Shown here piece by piece: positions 8,194-16,285 of a DNA stretch of 64,000 bases. How positions within the stretch are numbered: position 1 is the stretch's first letter; every line of letters starts with the position of its first letter. This stretch comes from Gemmatimonadota bacterium (GTDB taxonomy: Bacteria > Gemmatimonadota > Gemmatimonadetes > Longimicrobiales > Gaopeijiaceae), in the NCBI GenBank assembly GCA_028874995.1, contig JAPPGM010000126.1, positions 19,996 through 83,995 on the forward strand, in the 5' to 3' direction. The position numbers were made by a program, and so were the translations under genes. A model generated the notes under the pieces. The model saw only the letters and a list, made by a program, of their open reading frames with translations, was not told the DNA's origin and searched no databases.

Positions 8194-8920
8194 GGGGAGG
8201 AGGGGAGAGGGGGATCCCGGCGCGGCCGAGACCATCGTAAGCGGCGCGCCCGCGCCCTCGGAATTCCCGCACGACGAACTGGACGGATACGTACGCAACC
8301 TCTTCGCGAGGGAGGACGACTGCCTGCGCGCGATACGCGCCCGGGCCGCCGAAGCCTCGCTGCCCGCGATCCAGCTCCCCCCCGCCACCGCCCGCGCCGT
8401 CCAGATCCTGCTGCGTGCGATCGGGGCGCGACGCGTTCTCGAAATCGGCACGCTGGCAGGCTACTCGGCGGTGTGGATCGCGCGGGCGCTGCCGCCCGAC
8501 GGCATGCTGATCACGCTGGAAATCGACCCGGACCGTGCCGCCATGGCCCGCAAGTCGGTAGAAGATACCGGCCTCGCCGACCGTGTCGACGTGCGGGTCG
8601 GCGACGCGCTCGACCTGATGACCGCGCTGGATCCGGATCCTCCCTTCGACGCCGTCTTCCTGGACGCCGACAAGGAGCGCTACTGCGACTACCTGGAGCA
8701 GGCGGCGCGTCTTGTCCGCCACAAAGGCCTGTTAGTGGCCGACAACGCGCTTTGGCGCGGCGAAGTTATGGATCCGGAAAGGTTCGGGGGGCTGGCGGTG
8801 GACATTCACCGCTTCAACGAGCGGGTGGCCGCCGATCCGCGCTTCGAGGCGACCATCCTGCCCGTGGGGGACGGGTTGTTGGTCGCGGTGAGAACTACCG
8901 GCAAATCTGCTAGCAATTAG
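8186..8920 (+). CDS. SAM-dependent O-methyltransferase (family 3, CCoAOMT-like)
   Basis: A protein of up to 244 residues with the class I methyltransferase core. The SAM-binding motif VLEIGTLAGYSAVWIA is followed by the acidic strand end LITLEIDPDRA, then VGDALDLM, and the metal/catalytic segment FDAVFLDADKERY. VADNALWRGEV completes the family signature. Members transfer a methyl group to catechol-type or similar hydroxyl groups using a divalent cation. The start is uncertain: the ATG at 8186 lies within the duplicated aminotransferase tail, and the first 25 residues are low in complexity, so translation may begin later. The gene ends inside a palindromic stem-loop. Confidence 0.88.
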   Translation: MGEGRRGEGDPGAAETIVSGAPAPSEFPHDELDGYVRNLFAREDDCLRAIRARAAEASLPAIQLPPATARAVQILLRAIGARRVLEIGTLAGYSAVWIARALPPDGMLITLEIDPDRAAMARKSVEDTGLADRVDVRVGDALDLMTALDPDPPFDAVFLDADKERYCDYLEQAARLVRHKGLLVADNALWRGEVMDPERFGGLAVDIHRFNERVAADPRFEATILPVGDGLLVAVRTTGKSASN

Positions 8921-8928
8921 TGCTAGCA
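8908..8928. terminator. Paired palindromes overlapping a stop codon, probable bidirectional terminator
   Basis: The self-complementary octamer TGCTAGCA occurs at 8908-8915 and 8921-8928, separated by ATTAG. Together they form an 8-bp stem, and the O-methyltransferase stop codon TAG (8918-8920) lies in the loop. It sits between convergent genes. No T-run follows, so terminator activity is inferred. The same architecture recurs at 56276-56295. Confidence 0.5.
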
Positions 8929-8952
8929 CCCGACTGGAGGCCTCGAGCCCCC

Positions 8953-9558
8953 CTACCGGACGGCGATATTCGCGGTGACGAGGCCCATTGTCACCGAGTA
9001 GATGGGCGCGAACCAGGAATCACCCCAGTCGCCGGCCACGATCATACCCAGTACCGACCCGGCCACCAGCCCTGTCACGGAGCCCGCTATCGCCCGTGGG
9101 CCACCGGTGGCTCCGGCTGCCATCGCGGCGACGGGAACAGAGACAAGGGTGACCGCCGAACCAAGGAAAATCCACATCAGACCGTCGATCGACGTGGAAA
9201 AGGACGTAATGAACGCAGGAACCATGGGGCCGAAAGCCGCGAGCGAGGCATAGACGAAAACCCTTCGGTCGAGACCGCGTTGCCGGGTGATTTGAGGGAT
9301 CGAGTCATCGGGGGCCGGCCCATGTCGGGACAAGCCAGCACCCTTGTCAACGGCCAATTCCGCAGTCGGCTTCGCCGTGGTGGCGGACACAATCAGGTCA
9401 TGAAACGGGCTCGCCCGTGCTTCTTCGATCCAGGCCCTCAGCGTACCGGGTGGCCGACCGGACCCGAATTGGGCCGCCAGGTCCGCCGGCAAGGAGAGCG
9501 GTCCAGCTGAAAATCCCCAAAGCAGCAACACGAACCGGGTCATCGCCTGAGATGACAT
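8953..9558 (-). CDS. Hypothetical membrane protein with signal sequence
   Basis: A 201-residue protein. It has an N-terminal hydrophobic signal (residues about 8-30), then a hydrophilic part to about 95. Four hydrophobic segments follow, rich in Gly, Ala and Ser (for example MWIFLGSAVTLVSVPVAAMA). GGGAAGGA precedes the ATG at 9558. It stands alone between the O-methyltransferase (convergent) and the fructosamine kinase operon. No family recognised. Confidence 0.65.
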   Translation of the reverse strand: MSSQAMTRFVLLLWGFSAGPLSLPADLAAQFGSGRPPGTLRAWIEEARASPFHDLIVSATTAKPTAELAVDKGAGLSRHGPAPDDSIPQITRQRGLDRRVFVYASLAAFGPMVPAFITSFSTSIDGLMWIFLGSAVTLVSVPVAAMAAGATGGPRAIAGSVTGLVAGSVLGMIVAGDWGDSWFAPIYSVTMGLVTANIAVR

Positions 9559-9723
9559 TCCTTCCCTCGTCAGGACGCGCGTGAAGTCGTTTCCTCGAGG
9601 GACATTACGTTGCTTTCAGAGTGCAGTTTCGTGGGTGGGTGGTTGCGCCGGCCGCAGGAATCACTCGCCGCTCGACAGCTGCGGTTTCGGACGATGGGAA
9701 CCGGGCATGGCACCCCCGGGGCC

Positions 9724-10647
9724 CTACCGGCCAACCGCCTGCATCGCCTCCGCCGCCCGCACGGCCGCCCCCACGTATCCGCCCCCGAAGAGCCGCGCGT
9801 GCACCAGCAGCGGGTACAGTTCATACGCAGGGCGCCGCCTTTCATGGCCCGGTTGCCGGGGCCAGGCCTCGTCGTAGCCACGGTAGAAGGCTCGCGGGAA
9901 CCCCCCGAAGAGGCGCGTCATGGCCAGGTCCACCTCGCGGTGACCGACGTACACGGCCGGGTCGATGAGCACGGGTTCACCCCCGCCCCCGCGCCGCCCC
10001 TCCCGCCTGCGGGCGAAGAGGACGTTGCCGGACCAGAGGTCGCCGTGCAGAAGTGACGGACCGTCGGCTTCGGCGGCCCGGGTAAGCAGCGCGCCGGCCT
10101 TGTCGGCCGCCCTCTCGATCGTGTCCAGTTGGCGCGAGGAAAGCGTGCCGCGCCCGGCCAGTTCCCGGGCCAGCGGACGGATGCGCAGTTCGGCCCAGAA
10201 GTCGCCCCAGTCCTCGGTCCACCGGTTCGGCTGCGGGAGCGAGCCGATCACGTTGTCGGTGTGCCAGCCGTACCGGCCGTCGCCCTCGGAACTTTGGTGC
10301 AGCGCGGCGATTTCGCGTCCCAGCCGATGCCAGGAGTCCTCGTTCGGGGCCGCCTCCTCGATCCATTCGAGCAGAATCCACGCGGCGGAGTCACTCTCCT
10401 GACTGTGGGCCAGCACGGCGGGGATCCTGGCCGCGCCGCAGGCCGCCAGCGCCTCGAGGCCCTCCGCTTCCACCTGGAAGAAGCGGTGTCCCACGTTCGC
10501 GTTCCATTTGAGAAATACGTCGACGCCCCGGGTCCGTACCTTCAGCCCCTCGTTGACGCAGCCGCCACCCACCAGGCGCGTGCCCAGCACCTCCGACGGG
10601 TCGAGACCGGCGGCACGGCAGGCGCTCCGGAGGACAGCCGGGTCCAT
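9724..10647 (-). CDS. Fructosamine kinase family protein
   Basis: A 307-residue protein with the fructosamine/ketosamine-3-kinase fold related to aminoglycoside phosphotransferases. Visible marks are the nucleotide-site strand VGGGCVNEGLKVRT, FLKWN with the ATP-binding Lys, the catalytic loop SLLHGDLWSGNVLF, and LIDPAVYVGHREVDLAMTRLFGGF, which holds the metal-binding Asp. These enzymes phosphorylate sugars attached to amines, which destabilises glycated proteins and so repairs them. The start at 10647 gives the usual length. It follows the low-molecular-weight phosphatase gene by 13 bases, a pairing that suggests joint work on phosphosugar or phosphoprotein repair. Confidence 0.92.
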   Translation of the reverse strand: MDPAVLRSACRAAGLDPSEVLGTRLVGGGCVNEGLKVRTRGVDVFLKWNANVGHRFFQVEAEGLEALAACGAARIPAVLAHSQESDSAAWILLEWIEEAAPNEDSWHRLGREIAALHQSSEGDGRYGWHTDNVIGSLPQPNRWTEDWGDFWAELRIRPLARELAGRGTLSSRQLDTIERAADKAGALLTRAAEADGPSLLHGDLWSGNVLFARRREGRRGGGGEPVLIDPAVYVGHREVDLAMTRLFGGFPRAFYRGYDEAWPRQPGHERRRPAYELYPLLVHARLFGGGYVGAAVRAAEAMQAVGR

Positions 10648-10660
10648 CTCGGTCCGGTCG

Positions 10661-11161
10661 TCAGTCCCGGCCGGGGCCCGCCAGCTCGTCCAGCAGGCCG
10701 CCGCAGGCGCGTTCCAGGATGCGGTACACCCGCTCGAAACCGTCCTGTCCGCCGTAGTAGGGGTCCGGGACATCCGGGTCGTGCGCGTCGGGGTCGTAGT
10801 CGCGCATCAGGACGATGTCGGCGAGGCCGCCTCGGCCGCGCCCGAGCCGTTGCCGCAAGCGCTGCAGGGAGCGGCGGTTGCTGCGGTCCATCGCGACGAT
10901 CACGTCGAAGTGCTCGAAGTCGCGCGGCGTGACCTGGCGCGCATACCCGGTGAGGCGGACGCCGTGCGCCGCGGCCACGGCCGTCGAACGGGAGTCGGGT
11001 GGTTCGCCGGTGTGGTACGCGGCCGTCCCGGCGGAGTCCACGTGGAAGTAACCGGCGAGGCCGCGCTCCTTCGCCAGAGCGGCGAAGATCCCCTCGCCCA
11101 GGGGAGAGCGGCAGATGTTCCCGAGGCAGACGAAGAGGACGGAGGTGTTGGGATCGGACAT
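10661..11161 (-). CDS. Low-molecular-weight protein-tyrosine phosphatase
   Basis: A 166-residue protein. The P-loop VCLGNICRS places the nucleophile at Cys12 and the phosphate-binding Arg at 18. The general-acid Asp is in VPDPYYGG near the C-terminus, and AMDRSN is also typical. It removes phosphate from tyrosine residues or small phosphomonoesters in the cytoplasm. It is the first gene of a two-gene unit with fructosamine kinase and is divergent from the RhlE-like helicase gene. Confidence 0.93.
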   Translation of the reverse strand: MSDPNTSVLFVCLGNICRSPLGEGIFAALAKERGLAGYFHVDSAGTAAYHTGEPPDSRSTAVAAAHGVRLTGYARQVTPRDFEHFDVIVAMDRSNRRSLQRLRQRLGRGRGGLADIVLMRDYDPDAHDPDVPDPYYGGQDGFERVYRILERACGGLLDELAGPGRD

Positions 11162-11272
11162 GTCTGAAGATGGCGAGAGGGTGGGCTGGAGTCACCCGTG
11201 CCCGGTGTGTGCGGCGGCTCGACGCATGCGGCATCGCGGGAGGAGTGCATGACAGGCCCGTCCACCCTTCGG

Positions 11273-11304
11273 TTGTTCGACGCTGATCGAGCTTGTTACA
11301 TTTT
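11273..11304 (+). promoter_or_regulatory. Possible FCB-type promoter upstream of the RhlE-like gene
   Basis: TTG at 11273-11275 and TACATTTT at 11297-11304 are 21 bases apart, close to the TTG-N19-TAnnTTTG pattern of the Bacteroidota housekeeping sigma factor. The site lies about 105 bases before the start at 11410, in a locally AT-rich spot of the divergent intergenic region. Prediction by eye. Confidence 0.35.
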
Positions 11305-11409
11305 TCACAAGCCCGTGGATCTGTCGCCGGTTGAATGCAGCGGGGTTGCTGCCACGGGCCCTAGGTCGGGCGACCGCGCCCGGCACGCCATTGTACCGTC
11401 ACGCATGAC

Positions 11410-12666
11410 TTGACCGAATCGACGAACTTCTCGGCCTTCGGGCTCTCACCTCTCCGGCTGGCAGCCATCGAATCCATCGGCTGGACGCGGCCGACCTCCA
11501 TCCAACAGCAGGCAATTCCCCTTGTCATGGGTGGGCGGGACGTGGTCGGAATCGCCCGTACCGGGACGGGGAAGACCGGCGCGTTCATGCTGCCTGCGCT
11601 GGAAGGACTCGAGGAGGGGGCCGGGTTGCAGGTGCTGGTGTTGTGCCCCACCCGCGAGCTCGCGCAGCAGGTCTGCGAGGACACCGGGGCGCTCGCCGTC
11701 GGCTCGAAGGTGCGCTCGGCCGTGATCCACGGCGGGGTTGCGTACGGGCCGCAACTCGACGCGCTGGCGCGGGGCGACGAGGTCGTGGTGGCCACGCCGG
11801 GACGCCTGATCGACCTGCAGCAGCGCGGCAGAGCGAAGCTGAAGGGCGTCCGCCTGCTGATCCTGGACGAAGCCGACCGCATGCTGGACATGGGGTTTCG
11901 GCCGCAGATCGAGCAGGTGGTGCGCGGGCTCGGGCGGCGGCCGCAGACCCTGCTGTTCTCGGCCACGATGCCCAACGCCGTCCACGCCCTGGCGCTGCGC
12001 ATGACGCGCGATCCCGCCTGGATCGAGGTCACACCGTCGGGAACGATGGCGCAGGGGATCTCGGAGATCGCGTATTCCGTGCGCCCGGAACTGAAGCCCG
12101 ACCTCCTGATTCACCTCCTGGCCCAGCCGGGATGGGACCAGGTGCTCGTCTTCACGCGTACCAAGATCGGCGCGAATACGCTGCAGTCGCGGCTGGAAAA
12201 GGCCCGCATCTCCTGTGACGCGATCCACTCGGACCGGCAGATGCGCCACCGCACCCGCGCGATGGAGCGTTTCAGCAACGGCGACGTACGGGTGCTGGTT
12301 GCGACCGACATCGCGCAGCGGGGACTGGACATCGAGGGGATCTCGCACGTCGTCAACTACGATGTGCCGCTCGACCCGGGCGACTACGTGCACCGCATCG
12401 GGCGCACGGGGAGGGCGGGGGCGACGGGCGAGGCCGTGACCTTCGTGACCGCGGCGGACATCGGCGCGTTCCGTACCCTCGAATTCCAGTTGGGGCGCCG
12501 GCTGGACAAGGTGCACCATCCGGACTTCGACTTCGCGGGGGGCGTGGTCATGGAGCGCAGGGAGCCTTCGCGCACGCGGTCGCGGTCGGGGCGCGGGATG
12601 GGGAGCAAGGCGGGCGAGCAACTCGCGCCGGAGGAGCTGGCGGCGCTACTCAGTCACGAGAGCTGA
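11410..12666 (+). CDS. ATP-dependent RNA helicase, DEAD-box, RhlE-like
   Basis: A 418-residue helicase with a full motif set: Q-motif TSIQQQAIP, Walker A ARTGTGKT (49-56), PTRELAQQ, TPGRLID, Walker B/motif II LILDEADRMLDMGF, SAT in LLFSATMP, VATDIAQRGLDIEG and HRIGRTGR. It unwinds short RNA duplexes during ribosome assembly or RNA decay. The C-terminal extension is short and basic. The start is TTG at 11410; the ATG five bases upstream is out of frame and hits a stop at once. It is the intact counterpart of the eroded helicase-like protein at 3941-5728. Confidence 0.95.
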   Translation: MTESTNFSAFGLSPLRLAAIESIGWTRPTSIQQQAIPLVMGGRDVVGIARTGTGKTGAFMLPALEGLEEGAGLQVLVLCPTRELAQQVCEDTGALAVGSKVRSAVIHGGVAYGPQLDALARGDEVVVATPGRLIDLQQRGRAKLKGVRLLILDEADRMLDMGFRPQIEQVVRGLGRRPQTLLFSATMPNAVHALALRMTRDPAWIEVTPSGTMAQGISEIAYSVRPELKPDLLIHLLAQPGWDQVLVFTRTKIGANTLQSRLEKARISCDAIHSDRQMRHRTRAMERFSNGDVRVLVATDIAQRGLDIEGISHVVNYDVPLDPGDYVHRIGRTGRAGATGEAVTFVTAADIGAFRTLEFQLGRRLDKVHHPDFDFAGGVVMERREPSRTRSRSGRGMGSKAGEQLAPEELAALLSHES

Positions 12667-12791
12667 CCGCCCGCGATGGACACGCTGCCGGACTGGCCTC
12701 AACGCGACGGCTTCGTGTCGTGTCCCATGGGAGCGACTACGGACCGTCCACCGCGTGCTTGCCACGCCAACCCTTCACCACGAGCGGCTGA

Positions 12792-13205
12792 ATGATCCTC
12801 CGGCGATACGGCAAGTGGTACCACAGCGTCGAGCCCAACTTCAATCCCGCCGCGATGACCGAGATCGGTTTCCAGCGCGACCGGGTCTTCTCGGTTTCGG
12901 CGGCAGATTTCGATGACGGATACCGAGTGGTGACAACGGATGAGGTGGGCGCGGAAGCCGATGGCGATGTCCAGCGCCATGCGGAGCGAAAGCTGCTGCG
13001 GAGGCTTGAGGACGCGTTGCGGGAAAGGGTGGCGGCGCTCGAGGCCGGGCAGGTCCTGGTCGTGCTGAACGAGCGCACCGACTGGCCCAAGACGCGTGAA
13101 CGGCGGGACAAGGTGATCGTCGACGGCGAGAACCGCTTCCACTTCCACTGGTGGGTCGATCCGCCGCTCAGGGTGGGCGTGTTCGCGGGTGAGGCGACCG
13201 CGTGA
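12792..13205 (+). CDS. Hypothetical protein, 137 residues
   Basis: Soluble, without signal peptide. It opens with aromatic-rich MILRRYGKWYHSVEPNFNP, then a mixed segment, then a basic helix (RHAERKLLRRLEDALRERVAAL) followed by two strands ending in FHFHWWVDPP. An overlapping minus-strand frame (12699-13148) has worse composition. Start at the ATG 12792; no strong ribosome-binding site. Function unknown. Confidence 0.6.
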   Translation: MILRRYGKWYHSVEPNFNPAAMTEIGFQRDRVFSVSAADFDDGYRVVTTDEVGAEADGDVQRHAERKLLRRLEDALRERVAALEAGQVLVVLNERTDWPKTRERRDKVIVDGENRFHFHWWVDPPLRVGVFAGEATA

Positions 13206-13272
13206 GTCTGGCGGCAGGCCTGGATTGCACGACGGAACTCATCGCCGCCGGTGCGTTGTGAGGGGCACTCGA

Positions 13273-14559
13273 ATGAGGGCGTCGACAGGGTTGCGTTGCC
13301 TCGGAGTATGCATCGCCGTCGTCGCCGCGCTGGGGACGGTGTTGGCGACGTGGCGCGATGCGCACTCCCAGCAGTCCCGCCCCAACGTGTTCCTCGACTG
13401 CCGGGAAGCCCGGTGCAACTACGAGTACTACCGCACCGAGATCGACTGGGTCAACTGGGTCCGGGACAGGCAGGTCGCCGATGTCCACATCGTGATGACG
13501 GCCCAGGGGACCGGGGCGGGGGGCAGGGAATACCTGTTCGACTTCATCGGCACCGACGAGGAATCCCCCTACAGTCACCAACATTCCTACCAGTCGCTCC
13601 CGACCGACACCGACCGGGAAGTCCTTGACGCCCTCGCCAACACGCTGGCCCTCGGGTTGGCCATCTTCGCGAACCAGTCGGGGTACCGGGGACTCGCCAC
13701 CGTCGTGCCTGCCGAGACCGGGCAGCCGGAGGGTCTGGTGTCACCGGACGAGGTCGACGATCCCTGGAACCTTTGGGTGTTCAGGGTACGCGGCGAAGCC
13801 GGCATGGATGGAGAATCGACCTACCGCAACGTCCGCGTCGAAGGCAATCTCGCCGCCTGGCGCACGACGCCGACCTGGAAGTTCAGCATCTCGGGGGGAG
13901 TGGGACACAACCGCCTGCGGATCGACCTGTCGGACGGGACGTTCAGGGACAACCGCACCCGCTGGAATGTGGACTCGCGCCTCGTCTACGCGCTGGCCGA
14001 GCACTGGTCGGTGGGCGTTATCGGATCCACCGGCCGTTTTCTCAGCTACAACCTGGACTATCGCCTGGCGCTGACGCCGTCGATCGAATACAGCGTCTTC
14101 CCTTACGAAGAAACGACGCGCCGCTCCTTCACCTTCGTGTACGGGATTACCGGAATGTACCACGACTACACGGAGCGCACCGTCTACCTGGAGACCGAGG
14201 AGACCCGCTACGAGCAGATGCTGGAGATCCGCTTCGTTCAGCGCCAGCCCTGGGGCAGCGCCTGGTTCGGGACCAGCGGAACGCAATTCCTGCATGACAC
14301 CGATCTCTACAGGGTCTCGTTGTGGGCCGGGGCGTCGGTGAGGATCGTGCGCGGCTTCTCGGTCAACATCTCCGGGAATGTGTCGTGGGTGAGAGACCAG
14401 ATCTTCCTCTCCGCGGAGGGCGCGACCGACGAGGAAGCCCTGCTGCGGCTCCGGCAGCGGCCGACCGACTTCGACTACGGCATGGAGGTCGGCTTCAGCT
14501 ACCAGTTCGGGTCGATCTACAACAACGTGGTGAACAACCGGTTGCGGCCGCGGCGGTAG
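13273..14559 (+). CDS. Secreted beta-barrel outer-membrane protein, uncharacterised
   Basis: A 428-residue protein. It has an N-terminal signal sequence (residues 1 to about 34, ending SQQ), then a Cys pair in VFLDCREARCNYEYY. A Rossmann-like or curli-assembly-like part follows (about 45-170, VADVHIVMTAQGTG). From about residue 190 there are many alternating strands, ending in FSYQFGSIYNNVVNNRLRPRR. I read this as a periplasmic domain followed by an outer-membrane barrel. The start at 13273 opens a clean signal peptide; an in-frame GTG at 13258 is possible. The gene converges with the propeller gene with only 7 bases between stops. Confidence 0.75.
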   Translation: MRASTGLRCLGVCIAVVAALGTVLATWRDAHSQQSRPNVFLDCREARCNYEYYRTEIDWVNWVRDRQVADVHIVMTAQGTGAGGREYLFDFIGTDEESPYSHQHSYQSLPTDTDREVLDALANTLALGLAIFANQSGYRGLATVVPAETGQPEGLVSPDEVDDPWNLWVFRVRGEAGMDGESTYRNVRVEGNLAAWRTTPTWKFSISGGVGHNRLRIDLSDGTFRDNRTRWNVDSRLVYALAEHWSVGVIGSTGRFLSYNLDYRLALTPSIEYSVFPYEETTRRSFTFVYGITGMYHDYTERTVYLETEETRYEQMLEIRFVQRQPWGSAWFGTSGTQFLHDTDLYRVSLWAGASVRIVRGFSVNISGNVSWVRDQIFLSAEGATDEEALLRLRQRPTDFDYGMEVGFSYQFGSIYNNVVNNRLRPRR

Positions 14560-14566
14560 GCAATAC

Positions 14567-15964
14567 TCAACGCACCGTTGCCGGCAGCTTCCTCACGACC
14601 ACTCTGGGCACTTCGAATTCGTCGAATTCGATGAAGGCGGCCATCCCGTTCGGACCGAAGGCATCGGGCACCTTGGTGTCGTCAGCGAAAGTCCCGACGT
14701 AGCGCCCGTCGCTTGTCAGCACATCGACCGGCCCTGGGCTACCCGGTTTGTCGCCGTCGCGCCGCGCCCAGATGCGTCCTTCCCATGTCGTGGAGAGGGA
14801 CCGCAGGACAGGGATTTCGGGGTAGAACCGGGGCTCGACGTCTTCGACGGTGGACGACGACTCGGGCGAGCCGACGGGATTCCCGCCGACCGTGGTCGTG
14901 GTCGTGCGCATGACGATACTGCGAAAGCCCGCCCCGCCCACTCCCGCCTGGCGGGCAGCGGCATCCCTGCTTTTCTGCCACTCTTTCTTCATTGCAGCCG
15001 TAACCGGGATGGGCCGCAGGGGCCGCCGGATGATGCGCGTTACCTCACTGCCATCCGGGGGCGTGATCTTGAGCTCATATGTAGACGAATCGGAGTGGAC
15101 GATGCCCCCGTCCGGCAACACGCCCGCCAAGAGCGACGGCTCGAAGATGGTCGGCCTGGTGAAGGCACTGGCGGCATCTCTCAGAGTTCTGCTGATGTTC
15201 CCTCGGAAGTCGATGTCTTCGCCACGGGGAGGCAGCCACCCTGCGACCACCGTGTCCGTCCGTACCTCTTCTTCGGCGAAATCCAGACGCAGCACGGGAC
15301 GGGTTGTTGGCGGGTCGGGGAGTGTCCCGTCACCGAGCACGTTGAACGTCCACGAGGTGCTGGTGCCGCCGGCACTGCTGGTGAACGCGCGAATGTCTCC
15401 GGTGAAGACGCCTCCGCCACGAGGGTCCGCGAGCAAGGTGTTCCAGCGTACGGCGCCCCGTACCATGCGCTCGAATTCGCCGTTGGCGTTGAAGAGGTGG
15501 TAGGCACCGTGCCCAGTGTCCTTCACGACCATTGCGCCGTCGCGCATTACCGCGAACCCCGTGGGCATCTTGAACTCACCGGGCCCTTCTCCGGGGGCGC
15601 CGAACTCGCGCACGAAGTTGCCCGATGGGTCGAACACCAGGACACGCATCCCATCGGAACTCATCATTGCCTGCACACTCCTCATCAGCGCTTCCGGATC
15701 GTCGACGGATATCCGGCCGCCGGAGAGACCGTCGACGATGTACAGATTCCCGCTCCGATCGAACCCGACGTAGTGTACCCTGCCGAACATTTCCCACGGC
15801 TCCCCGTCCATCACTCCGACCCGGAAGACTTCCTCGAAGTCGGCTTCCAGGGGTTGGTCGCGGCCGGGGAGGTCGATCACTTGTTGTGCACCGAGGGAGA
15901 GCGCGGAGGGCAGGGTGATGAAGAGCAACGAGAGGCTGATCGCCGTGACGGATCTTGTGGGCAT
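14567..15964 (-). CDS. 6-bladed beta-propeller secreted protein
   Basis: A 465-residue protein with a signal peptide (to about residue 30, ending LGAQQ). Repeated NHL-like blades follow, for example GRVHYVGFDRSGNLYIVDG and FDPSGNFVREFGAPGEGPGEF. The C-terminal block GPVDVLTSDGRYVGTF...AFGPNGMAAFIEFDEF is shared with the gene at 22491 and with two damaged copies nearby (18043 and 22230). Such propellers are common exported proteins of Gemmatimonadota with unproven binding roles. The start at 15964 gives a clean signal peptide; the open frame further upstream is not protein-like. Confidence 0.85.
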   Translation of the reverse strand: MPTRSVTAISLSLLFITLPSALSLGAQQVIDLPGRDQPLEADFEEVFRVGVMDGEPWEMFGRVHYVGFDRSGNLYIVDGLSGGRISVDDPEALMRSVQAMMSSDGMRVLVFDPSGNFVREFGAPGEGPGEFKMPTGFAVMRDGAMVVKDTGHGAYHLFNANGEFERMVRGAVRWNTLLADPRGGGVFTGDIRAFTSSAGGTSTSWTFNVLGDGTLPDPPTTRPVLRLDFAEEEVRTDTVVAGWLPPRGEDIDFRGNISRTLRDAASAFTRPTIFEPSLLAGVLPDGGIVHSDSSTYELKITPPDGSEVTRIIRRPLRPIPVTAAMKKEWQKSRDAAARQAGVGGAGFRSIVMRTTTTTVGGNPVGSPESSSTVEDVEPRFYPEIPVLRSLSTTWEGRIWARRDGDKPGSPGPVDVLTSDGRYVGTFADDTKVPDAFGPNGMAAFIEFDEFEVPRVVVRKLPATVR

Positions 15965-16285
15965 CTGGAGCGTTTCCTGAATCGAGGGGGTTATGGGAGC
16001 CGAGCGGCGGCGTGAGATTAGACGACCCGGGCGGACATTCGGTTGTCCCGGTGGCACTTGGGCCATCCGTCCGCGGACAAGGCCCCTGCACCGGGAGCGC
16101 CGGTCGAATGCCGAGGAATTTTCCACCGGGCTGCCCGGGGGTGTTGGGACTCCAGGATTGCGACCGCCCGAGTCAGTCTGTCGCGCGGTGAAGCGGGGAA
16201 CCATATTGCGCCGCAAATCGCCCCTGTACTGAGATTTCCGTCCTTTGCAGCACCGCCATCCCCGGACCAAAGGAAGCGAACGCAA
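15965..16285. other. Divergent intergenic region
   Basis: 321 bases between the divergent propeller and permease genes. It must hold both promoters, but I see no clear consensus. An AAAGGAAG ribosome-binding site lies at about 16269-16276 for the permease. No riboswitch structure was recognised. Confidence 0.4.

Noticed and set aside
12699-13148. Minus-strand gene opposite the 137-residue protein
   Set aside because: Its composition is that of an antisense frame, and the plus-strand product has better protein character.
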